Shown: positions 10,704 to 20,635, numbered from the stretch's first letter. The stretch is 43,975 nucleotides of DNA from Hydnum rufescens UP504 (GCA_014904985.1 MU129021.1:46398-90372); one strand, 5' to 3'. Notes: a model not told the origin generated them from the letters alone. Program-made: numbers and translations.

Positions 10704-11546
10704 TCATCTGCTGAGCCATTCAGTGTCAAACTCAACACTAATAATGGCACAAGTTTGCTCATGCTTGGGAGGAGCAGGACAAGGGTTGAGTAATGCAGGA
10801 TACTGAATATAGTTGAGCATCTCAGGGATAGCATCACTGGGTGTCACATAAGGGCATGGTCCAACAGCCAGGAGCTCCTGGATCTCAGCAGTTGAGATTG
10901 CATTGATGTACACCTCCTGCATGTACCTTACTTCAGTGACTCCAAAACAATTCACCAGTGTATCTGTGTACAGGAAAGGGAGAAGTGTCTTGCCACCAAA
11001 TGAAGATGCCAAGATGCTCTGACATGAATCCTGTTTGGCCATGTCCTTGAAGAGGAGGTACATGTGGTACATCGCACCCTTCTTCTGAATGGGTTTTACC
11101 CTCTGTGCTGCCAGCACACCCAGATGAGAGTTCTGATGCACCCAGGTCAAGGGGTCCTCTTGGCCATCAACACCCTCAATATCCAATGCATACCATTGGG
11201 CTAGCCTCAGGCATTCTGGTGGAGGCCATGGTGTGCTCACATCTGAAACACTCAGTGCAACACTGGAAGTAGGTGCCACAGAGCCTTGAGGAAACAGCAT
11301 TGGCACAGGCCCTAAGCGACTCAGGAGAGGTGTAGCCTCAGGTTGGGGTGGCAATGGAGGATCCTGATGACTGGGCAGTGGTCCAGAGGACAATGGTGGT
11401 GTCCAACTGTGGCGATGCAGTTGAGATGGGCCTGGACGTGCATACTCTTGGGATGGAGAGAGGGACAGCCTCCATGCTGGCTGTGGCAGGGGCTGATGGG
11501 TTGGTGCCTTTGAAGATGAGGCACTCTGCCAAGGTCCATCCCACAT
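10704..11546 (-). CDS. Unknown protein: Pro/Ser-rich N-terminal half, globular C-terminal half
   Basis: A minus-strand frame of 280 codons starts at an ATG (11546). Residues 1-100 are Pro/Ser/Gln-rich (QPLPQPAWRLSLSPSQEYAR, PPLPPQPEATP). Residues about 115-275 look folded, with LRLAQWYALDIEGVDGQED, KKGAMYHMYLLFKDMAKQD and VTEVRYMQEVYINAIST. The frame remains open upstream of the ATG (RDDHDGQMWDG), so the protein probably continues from the HAQSP-repeat segment at 11590-12224 through a frameshift or intron. I do not recognise the family. It resembles lineage-specific agaricomycete proteins found in many copies. Confidence 0.5.
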   Translation of the reverse strand: MWDGPWQSASSSKAPTHQPLPQPAWRLSLSPSQEYARPGPSQLHRHSWTPPLSSGPLPSHQDPPLPPQPEATPLLSRLGPVPMLFPQGSVAPTSSVALSVSDVSTPWPPPECLRLAQWYALDIEGVDGQEDPLTWVHQNSHLGVLAAQRVKPIQKKGAMYHMYLLFKDMAKQDSCQSILASSFGGKTLLPFLYTDTLVNCFGVTEVRYMQEVYINAISTAEIQELLAVGPCPYVTPSDAIPEMLNYIQYPALLNPCPAPPKHEQTCAIISVEFDTEWLSR

Positions 11547-11589
11547 CTGCCCATCATGATCATCCCTGAAGTGGCCATGGCTCTGGCAC

Positions 11590-12224
11590 TCAAGCTCTTG
11601 GGATGCTCAGGAGCTTGATGGCTCCCATTGCCTTCCCAACTCCCCAGGTCATCCCCTTGGCGGTTCTCATTGCACTGCTTGTGGCCCCCTTGGTGGCTCC
11701 TGGGGTGATCTTGGCCTTCCTTTGGGGTGGCCAGAGTGGAAGGACAGACCTTGATGAGCAGGAGACCAGGCTTGATGAGCAGGAGAGGGGGACTGACAAA
11801 AAGAAGATGGAGCAGGGTGGGGAGAAGGTGCCCAGCAATGGTGGGACCAGGCATGGCCAGGGGGAGACAGGGACTGGTGGCAAAGCAGCACATGGTGGGG
11901 AGGGAATGACACATGAGGAGGAGATGGCACATGGTGAAGGGGAGATCGTGCATGACAAGAGGGAGATGGTATACACAGAGGAGATGGCACACAATGAGGG
12001 GATTGTGCATGATGAGGGGATTGTGCATGATGAGGGGATTGTGCATGATGAGGGGATTGTGCATGATGAGGGGATTGTGCATGATGAGGGGATTGTGCAT
12101 GATGGATTGTGCATGATGAGGGATTGTGCATGATGAGGGGATTGTGCATGATGAGGGGATCACACCTGACAAGGAGGCAGGGACAAATGATGGGGAGATG
12201 GTGCACAAGGTGGCAATGGGTCAC
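11590..12224 (-). CDS. Low-complexity HAQSP-repeat N-terminal segment of the unknown minus-strand protein
   Basis: The 18-bp array keeps all three minus-strand frames open, so the true frame is uncertain. In one frame (12224-11667) it gives HAQSPH repeats followed by a Ser/Pro/His-rich stretch and KGRPRSPQEPPRGPQ. Another frame gives GSWEGNGSHQAPEHPKS near 11620, leading toward the 10704-11546 frame. The similarity to the HAQSP protein at 8751-9266 favours the minus strand. It is likely a disordered N-terminal region. Confidence 0.35.
12000..12165. repeat. 18-bp minisatellite
   Basis: About eight copies of GATTGTGCATGATGAGGG, interrupted near 12103-12125 by shortened units. It lies inside the HAQSP-repeat coding segment and is open in all frames. 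Confidence 0.9.
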
Positions 12225-12249
12225 TCACTGGAGTGGCAGGAGAATATGT

Positions 12250-12369
12250 TGTTGGAGGGACAAATCCCTACTATGTGCAAACCCCATCTGAGGATGATTT
12301 TCCGAATAAATGAACCAATGTCCATGTCAATCCGGACATCAATTCCCACACCATCATTCATCTGAGAAC
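12250..12369 (+). mobile_element. Terminal fragment of an LTR-like repeat, same end at 39822
   Basis: TGTTGGAGGGACAAATCCC begins at 12250 and matches TGTTGGAGGGATAAATCCC at 39822. The following ~40 bp are weakly similar (CTGAGG...ATTTTCC). The TG start fits an LTR 5' end. The fragment is cut off at 12370 by another LTR. Confidence 0.45.
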
Positions 12370-12827
12370 TGTTAAGGGTTGTACTCAAGGCGAAAGATAT
12401 GATGACATAATTGAGTCAAATACAAGGAAATGCCCTTAAGGTGATTGACGAGGGAGTCGTGAAGTGGGGATTACATAAGTCACGAGAGATGAGTATGTAT
12501 GAGGAAGACCGGCTTCTTGAGACTTAATAGGCAAAGGTTTTAAGATGAGAGTCACGAGCGATAACTGAGATCACGAGAGAGGGATTCAATCAGTTGACAA
12601 TATATTCTTGATCTTCTAAAGAGCAAGTGTACATCAAGTAACTACTTATACTATTAGAGATCAAAAGGGTTTATGGATAAAGGGGTGTTGAATAAAGGAA
12701 GGATGTATACAATAGGAAATGCTGAAAGAGGCAGGCACAATGGCGGCAAGGGGGAAGGTCACATGATGGTGCAATTGGTTTGGTTATTCTGCATACATAA
12801 GTGAGGTTATGAGTATGACTCGTAACA
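12370..12827 (-). mobile_element. LTR of a retrotransposon (3' LTR, element on minus strand)
   Basis: The 458-bp segment begins TGTTAAGG and ends CGTAACA, giving TG...CA ends with a 5-bp inverted terminal match (TGTTA/TAACA). It is directly followed on the plus side by GTACCCCCCCTTT, whose complement AAAGGGGGGGTAC is a typical polypurine tract. This makes it the 3' LTR of a minus-strand element. Inside are several TCACGAG-type motifs (near 12480, 12550, 12570), possible U3 regulatory sites. No matching 5' LTR or pol is seen in the window. Confidence 0.75.
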
Positions 12828-12840
12828 GTACCCCCCCTTT
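12828..12840 (-). promoter_or_regulatory. Polypurine tract next to 3' LTR
   Basis: Minus-strand AAAGGGGGGGTAC immediately precedes the LTR end. This is the usual plus-strand DNA priming site of LTR retroelements. Confidence 0.7.
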
Positions 12841-12977
12841 GAGCACAAAGCCCTCAAAGTGCATAACTCGAGTTTTACGAGGTGGTTGTTTTTGGTGGTT
12901 TCGGCGGTTGCCATGGTGGTTACTATAAAGGGCGGGTTTGTCATGTTCACTTCTGATTCCATACCATCATCATTGAT

Positions 12978-13335
12978 ATGGCCGATGATGCTATTCTTTC
13001 TTTGATCAAGATGAAGGCGGCGATGGAAATCCTCCAGACTGAGGAGGCAGTTGTGACCATGAAGGTTAAGTTGGTGAAGTGGGAGGTAAGTGATGAAAAC
13101 TTTTTCTGTTTTCTGTGAGTTGCATTGATTTGTGGTAAAGCGGCAGGTGCATCTGCAGGGTCAGATGCCCGAGGTTTCGCCTCTCATGCCTGAGATGGGG
13201 TTGGCCCTTGCAGCTTGGTGTCTGCACATCAAATGGATTGAGAATGACGTGGGTGTTCAACATGCCCAGGAGGAGGCGGTGGTGCACGTGTTAGAGGCAC
13301 CTGATGCTGTAGACTTATTGCATCACATACGGTAA
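12978..13335 (+). CDS. Small two-exon protein, antisense ORF inside an LTR element's 3' end
   Basis: Exon 1 is 12978-13085 (ATG start, 36 codons). The intron 13086-13140 (55 bp) starts GTAAGT and ends TAAAG. Exon 2 is 13141-13335, ending TAA. The frame is continuous, giving a 100-residue protein. It starts MADDAILSLIKMKAAMEIL, continues TEEAVVTMKVKLVKWE, and after the junction reads RQVHLQGQMPEVSPLM and CLHIKWIENDVGVQHAQEEA. It is helix-prone, with possible coiled coil. It lies 137 bp inside the 3' LTR of a minus-strand LTR element and on the opposite strand. No family is recognised. It could instead be an unrelated gene fragment. Confidence 0.45.
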
Positions 13336-13799
13336 CTTACCACAAGCTTTTTGCATCAATTATGGTAAGTTACTGTTACTGTGTTTTGATGCATCAGGTC
13401 AGCTGTTGCATCAGAGCTGTGGCAACCCCGGGCATTTTAATATCAGCCAATGGCTCAGTTGGGTTCTTAATGGATTTGCATCCAATCATTTCCTATTTAG
13501 GATAATTTCCATACTGGGTTTGGGGTGACTAAAAATATTATATAATGATTCCTAAATGGTATCCAGTTACATAATACACTGATTCCTATTGAAAAAAGCC
13601 TAAATGCGGAAATTAAATGAACTACATCCAAGAAAAATTTCCCCATCCAGCCCAATGGGGGCCCAGGACCAGGGGGTGGTGCCTGGGATGGATGGATGGA
13701 CCCCTAGGGACCCTGATACAGTGAAAAAATCAGGCCCAGGGCCACTGGTTAGTGCCTGAAACAATGAGAACAGTAAAAACAGCACTGGAACCACCAGAA

Positions 13800-14760
13800 A
13801 TTGCCGGAAAATAAGCGCTGGGCGGACGAGCCTGAAATTTGGCACATGATTAGAGACTATTAGGGCGCAAATCATATCAAAATTTCAGCCCAATCCATGC
13901 ATTACTTATGGAGATATGAGCCAAACAGGTTTAGACATTAAAAATTGATTTCCTCCCCCCATAAAATAGCTAGAGACTTGGAAATTTACACAGAGTATGA
14001 CATCATTATGAAGTAATCATGTGCCAAAAATCAGCCCAATCCATGCACTCAAAGAGGAGGAACTGGGCAGGGGGGACTGGAACCACCAGAAGATGCCAGA
14101 AAATAAGCGCTGGGCGGACAAGTCTGAAATTTGGCACATGATTAGATAATATTAGGACGCAAATCATATCAAGGTTTCAGCTATATCTGTGCATTACTTA
14201 TGGAGATATGAGCCAAACAAGTGTAGACATAAAAAATTGATTTCCACCCACTATAAAATAGCTGGGGACTTGAAAATTTACACAGAGTATGAGGTCATTG
14301 TAAAGTAATCATGTGCCAAAAATCAGCCCAATCCATGCACTTAAAGAGGGGGAACTAGGCAGAAGATGCCGGAAAATAAGCACTGGGTGGATGAGCCTGA
14401 AATTTGGCACATGATTAGAGACTATTATGGCACAAATCATATCAAAATTTCAGCCCAATCCATGCATTACGTATGGAGATATGAGCCAAACAGGTTTAGA
14501 CATTAAAAATTGATTTCCTCCCCCTATAAAATAGCTGGGGACTTGAAAGTTTACACAGAGTATGAAGTCATTATAAGTAATTATGTGCCAAAAATCAGCC
14601 CAATCCATGCACTTAAAGAGGAGAGGGAGAACTGGGCAGGGGGGACCAGAACCACCGGAAGTTGCTGGAAAATAAGCGCTGGGCGGACGAGTCTGAAATT
14701 CGGCACATGTTAGGAGGCCATTGGTACGCAAATCATATCAAAATTTCAGCCAGATCCATG
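13800..14760 (+). repeat. ~290-bp tandem repeats (each two ~147-bp monomers), four copies in the left arm
   Basis: GAAAATAAGCGCTGGG-type blocks occur at about 13807, 14099, 14373 and 14669. Each is followed by AAATTTGGCACATG and, about 55 bp later, by TTTCAGCCCAATCCATG, with a second TCAGCCCAATCCATGCAC about 146 bp further on. The right arm holds only two complements of the block, near 16724 and 17022. Confidence 0.85.
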
Positions 14761-15639
14761 CATTACTTATGGAGATATGGGCCAAACAAGTTTGAACATT
14801 GAAAATTGATTTACTCCCCCTACAGTCAATATATGAACTTGAAATTTACACAGAGTATAGTCATATAATGGACTAAATCTATGCCAAATATCAGCCCAAT
14901 CAGTTGAGTTTGAGACATTCAACTCCCTTGGCAGGCAGAAAAGAGGAACAACCCCACCATAAATGTGAATCACCCCACACTGGGCCCAAAATAGGTGGAA
15001 TTGACCTGTAATATTATGATACAGACTATATACCAAAAATGGAATGAATTGGATGTGTGGAAGTGGCTGAAATTGAGGGGGAGGGGAAGGATAATCAAAA
15101 GTGAATTACACAAGATGTAGAGCAGGCATGGATCTGATCTCAGGCCACTAGTGTAATATGTATATGGGGAGCTCATATACCAAATATCAGCCTAACCAGA
15201 CTCCATTTAGGCATTGCTCCACATCATCCCCCCTAACTCACAATTTCCTGCCCCAGGGCCTTCCATCCATGCCATTACCCTGAAAACTCACAGTTGGCTC
15301 ATCCAAACACATTCATAACATCCCTCAAAATTTCAGATTTCTTACTGCAATGTGAGACCTTGCAGAATATTTTCAAGTTTCACTGTAATACACCCTCCAG
15401 TGGGGGCACTTCCAGCACTCCAATGACTCTGATTTTTTGTAGGCCACACCTGGTCACCATTTGAGGCTCAGGTGCAAAATTTCAGGCCATTCTAAGCACT
15501 TCTGGCATTGGTCACATGACTCCAGATCTTCCCCTCCCCCTGCTTCACTCAGTGATCCAATTTGCATGGACTTTGTGGCCATTTGTAGTAGTAGTGGGTG
15601 GCACCCCATGATTCCAATTTGAAGACATTCCATGGAATA

Positions 15640-15770
15640 TCCATTGAGTTATTCAAGAAACATTCCAGATCAATTCAATTTGAGGTCAGAACTGCGGTAT
15701 TTAGTGGAAATACTGTGGTTCTGACCTCAAATTGAATTGATCTGGAATGTTTCTTGAATAACTCAATGAT
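15640..15770. repeat. Centre of the giant palindrome
   Basis: Arms such as ATTCCAGATCAATTCAATTT and its complement meet with only about ten non-paired bases (around GGTATTTAGTGGAAATAC). Single-stranded DNA or RNA here would form a very stable hairpin. Confidence 0.85.
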
Positions 15771-17289
15771 ATTCCATGGAATGTCTTCAAATTGGAATCA
15801 TGGGGTGCCACCACTACTACTACAAATGGCCACAAAGCCATGCAAATTGGATCACTGAGTGAAGCAGGGGGAGGGGAAGATCTGAGTCATGTGACCAATG
15901 CCAGAAGTGCCAAGAATGGCCTGAAATTTTGCACCTGAGCCTCAAATGGTGACCAGGTGTGGCCTACAAAAAATCAGAGTCATTGGAGTGCTGGAAGTGC
16001 CCCCACTGGAGGGTGTATTACAGTGAAACTTGAAAATATTCTGCAAGGTCTCACATTGCAGTAAGAAATCTGAAATTTTGAGGGATGTTATGAATGTGTT
16101 TGGATGAGCCAACTGTGAGTTTTCAGGGTAATGGCATGGATGGAAGGCCCTGGGCAGGAAATTGTGAGTTAGGGGGGATGATGTGGATCAATGCCTAAAT
16201 GGAGTCTGGTTAGGCTGATATTTGGTATATGAGCTCCCCATATACATATTACACTAGTGGCCTGAGATCAGATCCATGCCTGCTCTACATCTTGTGTAAT
16301 TCACTTTTGATTATCCTTCCCCTCCCCCTCAATTTCAGCCACTTCCACACATCCAATTCATTCCATTTTTGTATATAGTCTGTATCATAATATTACAGGT
16401 CAATTCCACCTATTTTGGGCCCAGTGTGGGGTGATTCACATTTATGGTGGGGTTGTTCCTCTTTTCTGCCTGCCAAGGGAGTTGAATGTCTCAAACTCAA
16501 CTGATTGGGCTGATATTTGGCATAGATTTAGTCCATTATATGACTATACTCTGTGTTAAATTTCAAGTTCATATATTGACTGTAGGGGGAGTAAATCAAT
16601 TTTCAATGTTCAAACTTGTTTGGCCATATCTCCATAAGTAATGCATGGATCTGGCTGAAATTTTGATATGATTTGCGTACCAATGGCCTCCTAACATGTG
16701 CCGAATTTCAGACTCGTCCGCCCAGCGCTTATTTTCCAGCAACTTCCGGTGGTTCTGGTCCCCCTGCCCAGTTCTCCCTCTCCCTCTTTAAGTGCATGGA
16801 TTGGGCTGATTTTTGGCACATAATTACTTTATAATGACTTCATACTCTGTGTAAACTTTCAAGTCCCCAGCTATTTTATAGGGGGAGGAAATCAATTTTT
16901 AATGTCTAAACCTGTTTGGCTCATATCTCCATACGTAATGCATGGATTGGGCTGAAATTTTGATATGATTTGTGCCCTAATAGTCTCTAATCATGTGCCA
17001 AATTTCAGGCTCATCCGCCCAGCGCTTATTTTACGGCAATTTCCGGTGGTTCCGGTGCTGTTTTTACTGTTCTCATTGTTTCAGGCACTAACCAGTGGCC
17101 CTGGGCCTGATTTTTTCACTGTATCAGGGTCCCTAGGGGTCCATCCATCCATCCCAGGCACCACCCCTGGTCCTGGCCCCATTGGGCTGGATGGGGAAAT
17201 TTTTCTTGGATGTAGTTCATTTAATTTCCGCATTTAGGCTTTTTTTCAATAGGAATTAGTGTATTATGTAACTGGATATTATCCAAGGC

Positions 17290-17678
17290 TATTATGGGAT
17301 ATTATCTAATGCACCCTTCCTTATTGGGCTATCTAATTACCACATTTAGGGATATTAATATTATAAAATATATATTATATAACTGGAATAATAAATAATA
17401 GCCTGGATGCAAAAGGTTTAATGAAATGGGGTTACTGTAGCTTGATGCAACAGAGTTACCAGGTTTTGATGCAACCCTTCCACAGTAAGTTACCGCATTT
17501 TTTGCAAAATATTTACAGCATGGCTGCCCATGTGTGGACCTTGCGTCAAGTTGGGTGGTGTTTGTATCATGGGATACATCATCCGAGGGGTGATTGGCAC
17601 CTCAAGGATGATTGGTGAGGAGAGGGTGGAAGTGCTTTCGATGGTGGCTGTGTCATTGCAATAGTCGTTGGCAACTGG
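17290..17678. other. No gene seen; flank of the foldback element
   Basis: AT-rich flank with short TTGATGCAA and GTAAGTTAC motifs that are partly inverted copies of motifs at 13330-13420. Confidence 0.5.
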
Positions 17679-17933
17679 TTGTGGGTGTGGGTTCCCTCAA
17701 GTGGAGGGCATATTGAGTCTTTCAAGGAAGTGAGTTATTTAGAAGTTGCCACTACAACCCCACCATGCCTGGACCATAATTCTCAAAGTAGAAGGAATCT
17801 TGATGATTTTGATGCAAGTTCAGATGATGACTTGGAGGGTGGTGAGCTGGAGGAGTTCTTTGAGCTGGAGGAAGCTGGTTTGATAGCTGCAGTGGACCAA
17901 GCAATTGTAGAACTAGATTTGGATTCAGAATAA
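17679..17933 (+). CDS. Short acidic ORF, unknown
   Basis: An 84-codon plus-strand frame ends in an acidic stretch (FDASSDDDLEGGELEEFFEL, AAVDQAIVELDLDSE) with a natural TAA stop. The composition looks like the C-terminal end of a real protein. The start is uncertain and an upstream exon may have been separated by the foldback element. I do not recognise the family. Confidence 0.35.
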   Translation: MWVWVPSSGGHIESFKEVSYLEVATTTPPCLDHNSQSRRNLDDFDASSDDDLEGGELEEFFELEEAGLIAAVDQAIVELDLDSE

Positions 17934-18139
17934 TATTTCCTTTAACCATGTAAATGCTTTGCATAACAAAATGTCTCATCTGCACTACAGTAAAGCATTG
18001 CAGAATTCTACAAGTTCCAAAGTTGATCTCAAATTGAGCTCAAACCCAACTCTTTTGCTATCAAATACTCTTTTGATCACTTTTTGATATCAAACATAAT
18101 ACAAGCCTATCAGGCACTATACAGATATCAAAATGACAT

Positions 18140-18720
18140 ACCTTTTAAGGCCCCTAAGACTGTCTGACCAGCCTGCCTAGACATGCCTAGACACCTAGAC
18201 ATCCCCAGACAAGCTTAGACACCCCTAGACATGCTTAGACTTGCTTAGGCACACAATTAGACACCTCTTGGTGATGGTCAACCTGTTCTAATTTATCCAC
18301 TAGTAGACACACTGCATACTAAGCCCTCATGGACACACCAGGAACTCTAATGAGATATAGCAAGCTCTAGACATGACTAGACACAGCTGATTTAGGCATG
18401 CCTAAATCAACTGCAGGGTGTCCATCAAGTCATTGTAAAACCCCTGGAGCAGCACCTGACTCTACACATCACTAGACATCACTGATTTAGGCATGTCTAA
18501 ATCAACCCTGGATAGGCCTCTTCAATTCAAAGTCAACAATTAAGCTCTAGACATCATTAGACACAACTGATTTAGGCATGCCTAAATCAACCCCAGAATG
18601 CCTATCAAATAGTTAAAAAGCCTGGGAGTGGCACCTGTGGCAGGCACAGATAGGTGCGCCTATTATAGGGACTTAGAAAATTTTCATCTTTTGAACACCT
18701 TTAGACACCGCCTAGATGTG
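18140..18720. repeat. Subterminal-type repeat block: TAGACA motifs and three copies of a 22-bp palindrome
   Basis: Many CTAGACA or TTAGACA words occur at 18165-18270 and again around 18365-18580. A 22-bp palindrome made of TGATTTAGGCA and its complement is present at 18388-18409 and 18568-18589, with a one-base variant at 18483-18504. Each copy is preceded by CTAGACAT...TAGACA. Such dense symmetric sites are typical of transposase-binding subterminal regions of DNA transposons, but a regulatory role is also possible. Confidence 0.6.
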
Positions 18721-18779
18721 CCTATATAAAAACCACCTCTTAGGTCAAAGGCCAATGCAACTGGAACCCACCTAAGAGG

Positions 18780-20114
18780 TACCTTTTTGAGGGTGTGTTA
18801 GGTGAATATGCCAAGGAGAAAGAACAGTTCAATGGGGATGCTGATGGCCCAGAGGCATGGCTAGATGACCTGTGATCACTCACTCAACAATTGAAGGTGG
18901 ACAAGGACATCCAAGTCATAAGTGGCACCAAGCTCACCAAATACATCCATTGGAAAGAAGCTTCTCATGGGAAAAATTCAGCACATGGCCACTTTTGATG
19001 CCCATGTTGTCACATTCATTGTTTGCTCTCAGCCTGATGCATATGCCACCCATGCACAGAATGCCATCCTTTTTGGATCTTCCAAAATCCAACAGCCTGC
19101 TGAGAAGCAGTTTAATCTGAAGAAGTCTCTTCAGGAGCTGTTCATTAAACTCATGAATGAGCAGCTGGATGCTACTGGAATTTCAAAGTGGCATGAAGAG
19201 GCAGAAAAAGTATGGTGAGAACATGAACTTAAGACCAGAGACTCAGCCTACTCTGCAGCCTCAATATATTTGAGGAACTTGTTCATCTCCAATGGCCATG
19301 CCTGGTTTCCAGTTTCCATTTCTTGGGTCCAAATACTTGTGTTGTTTTTCTGGCATTGTATTCACTTCATTGGGTGGCCACTTGAAGAAGAATGCCCAGC
19401 TCCACATCCAAGCCACACCAACAAGAGCTGGGAAGGTGGGCAGTGGAGATCCTTGTATCCAAGTTCCAAAATGGGAATAGCTGCTCCATTAAGCTTGAAA
19501 GATGGGGCAAGGATGATGCTGATGATGACACTGCTGTCCCATTGGTCATTGACAGGGAGTCAGCCACAAGGCCAACTTCAACAAGGCAGCCCAAACTGAC
19601 CTTGTGGAAACCCCAGAAAGCCCCAGCTTCTGCTGCCAAGTCCAAGGGCATTGCAAGGTCCACTCACATTCAATCAAAGCCTTTCATTGACAAATCTGAC
19701 TCTGATTCTCTGGACTTTGATAACCCAATGGCTTTGGCTTTGAATTCTCCCATGACTTCAAGTCATTCAGTGAGTTTGAGATTGTCTCCTCCAGCAGCAG
19801 GTTTGAGATTGAATTATTTGGCACCTTTAAATTTGGATTGTTTGGTGACTTCAAATTTGGATCATTTGGCAACTTTGAGTTCAAATCTTTGGATGAATTC
19901 AAGTCCCAATCCTCCAAACAGTTCATCATCTCTTGGACCAAACCAGAATCCTGTGGCCATGATGCACCCTGGTGTTAGTCCTCCAGGCAGTGTTTGGAAC
20001 TCTGATGGTTCAGGTTCAGGCCTCAGTGTTGATTTAGGCTTAAGTACAATACATCTGGGTTCTAATCCACACCTGTACAGAGCATTAACATTGACCTTCA
20101 GCAACACATTCTGA
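18780..20114 (+). pseudogene. Unknown plus-strand gene, frameshifted or with unresolved introns
   Basis: Coding-like segments follow each other. First KVDKDIQVISGTKLTKYIHW (near 18893-18955). Then, after a frame change, a 98-codon frame containing FDAHVVTFIVCSQPDAYATH, KSLQELFIKLMNEQLDATGI and SKWHEEAEKVW (18990-19217). Next come NMNLRPETQPTLQPQY (19225-19270) and a 240-codon frame (19392-20114) with FQNGNSCSIKLERWGKDDAD, a linker rich in Ser/Pro, and a hydrophobic, Ser-rich C-terminus. This has the structure of an agaricomycete lineage-specific protein with a compact N-terminal domain and a disordered tail. Function is unknown. The frame changes may be introns (about 19280-19390) or indels. 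Confidence 0.45.
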
Positions 20115-20635
20115 TGTGCCTGTCTATCCTACTAATTTGATCCAATGACCAGCTCTGTGTCACTATCTCCCATTCATTTTAATCTCTAATATCTCCACTG
20201 ATCACCTTGATCAATGGACTTCTCTCCTTCTTCCACAAGACTCAAATAACCATAATCTCTTCTAATGTCACAGTGACCTTGTTTCATGCTTCTAATTCCA
20301 CTCCTGTGTATAACTACATCACTTCTTATAGTCTTCTAATCCCATTCCTGTGTGTAAATACTTCCCTGTGTCCATAGTTTGTACATACTCTCATAATAGA
20401 AGTTGGTTCCACTACAGTGGTAGGGGAGAGAGCCCTGGTTGAGATCTATAAGTTGGAGCTTGGTTTGATATGTGAAGTCCCACATACTAGGGGCCCCTGG
20501 GGGCCCCTGCCTGAACCATGGAAATCACCCCAGCCAGTGCCAGGGGCCCCAGCATCAAAACCTCTAGTTAGAGTATATAAATGCAAGGCTCATAATATCT
20601 AACTAGATATACATTTGTGGCTGACTGAGTTGGCA
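20115..20635. other. Intergenic region between two convergent genes; hairpin and TATA-like sequence
   Basis: No gene is seen. A GC palindromic tract GGGGCCCCTGGGGGCCCC lies near 20490. A 9-bp perfect hairpin stem (CTAGTTAGA ... TCTAACTAG) at about 20565-20608 encloses TATATAAATG. The position, downstream of the 3' ends of both neighbours, suggests a 3'-end signal or a small decayed repeat. Confidence 0.4.

Larger units (their letters stand above)
13530..17385. mobile_element. Giant inverted-repeat (foldback) element, non-autonomous
   Basis: The sequence from 13560 to about 15704 is the reverse complement of about 15706-17278, with near identity near the centre (GAGGTCAGAAC ... GTTCTGACCTC around 15705). 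The left arm is ~2.15 kb and the right ~1.57 kb, because the left has four ~290-bp units and the right two. Outermost sequence is TATCCAGTTACATAATAC on the left and its complement on the right. Weaker inverted similarity continues outside (ATTTAGG and AT-rich blocks to ~13530/17385, and a TTGATGCAA...GTAAGTTAC block at ~13330-13420/17440-17520). No transposase is encoded, and the ORFs inside are mirror-image shadows. A solo end of the same family lies at 6180-6295. Confidence 0.85.

Noticed and set aside
11603..12133. Plus-strand 176-codon ORF with a hydrophobic N-terminus over the 18-bp array
   Set aside because: The hydrophobic start is the complement of a plausible minus-strand coding segment and the rest is repeat; there is no signal of independent coding.
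12000..12165. Regular short repeats as a possible CRISPR array
   Set aside because: Units are contiguous 18-bp tandem copies without spacers, in a eukaryotic coding context.
13600..13875. ORFs in the foldback arms (minus 13600-13875 and plus 16965-17237) as a transposase
   Set aside because: They are mirror copies of the same arm sequence, about 90 codons long, with no transposase motif; they arise from the inverted repeat.
13550..17282. TA flanking both ends of the foldback element as a Tc1/mariner target duplication
   Set aside because: Inverted similarity continues beyond the TA on both sides and the left flank is shared with 6283-6300, so the true ends are not established.
18165..18270. 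TAGACA words as telomere-like repeats
   Set aside because: Irregular spacing, mixed variants and no TTAGGG-type tandem array.
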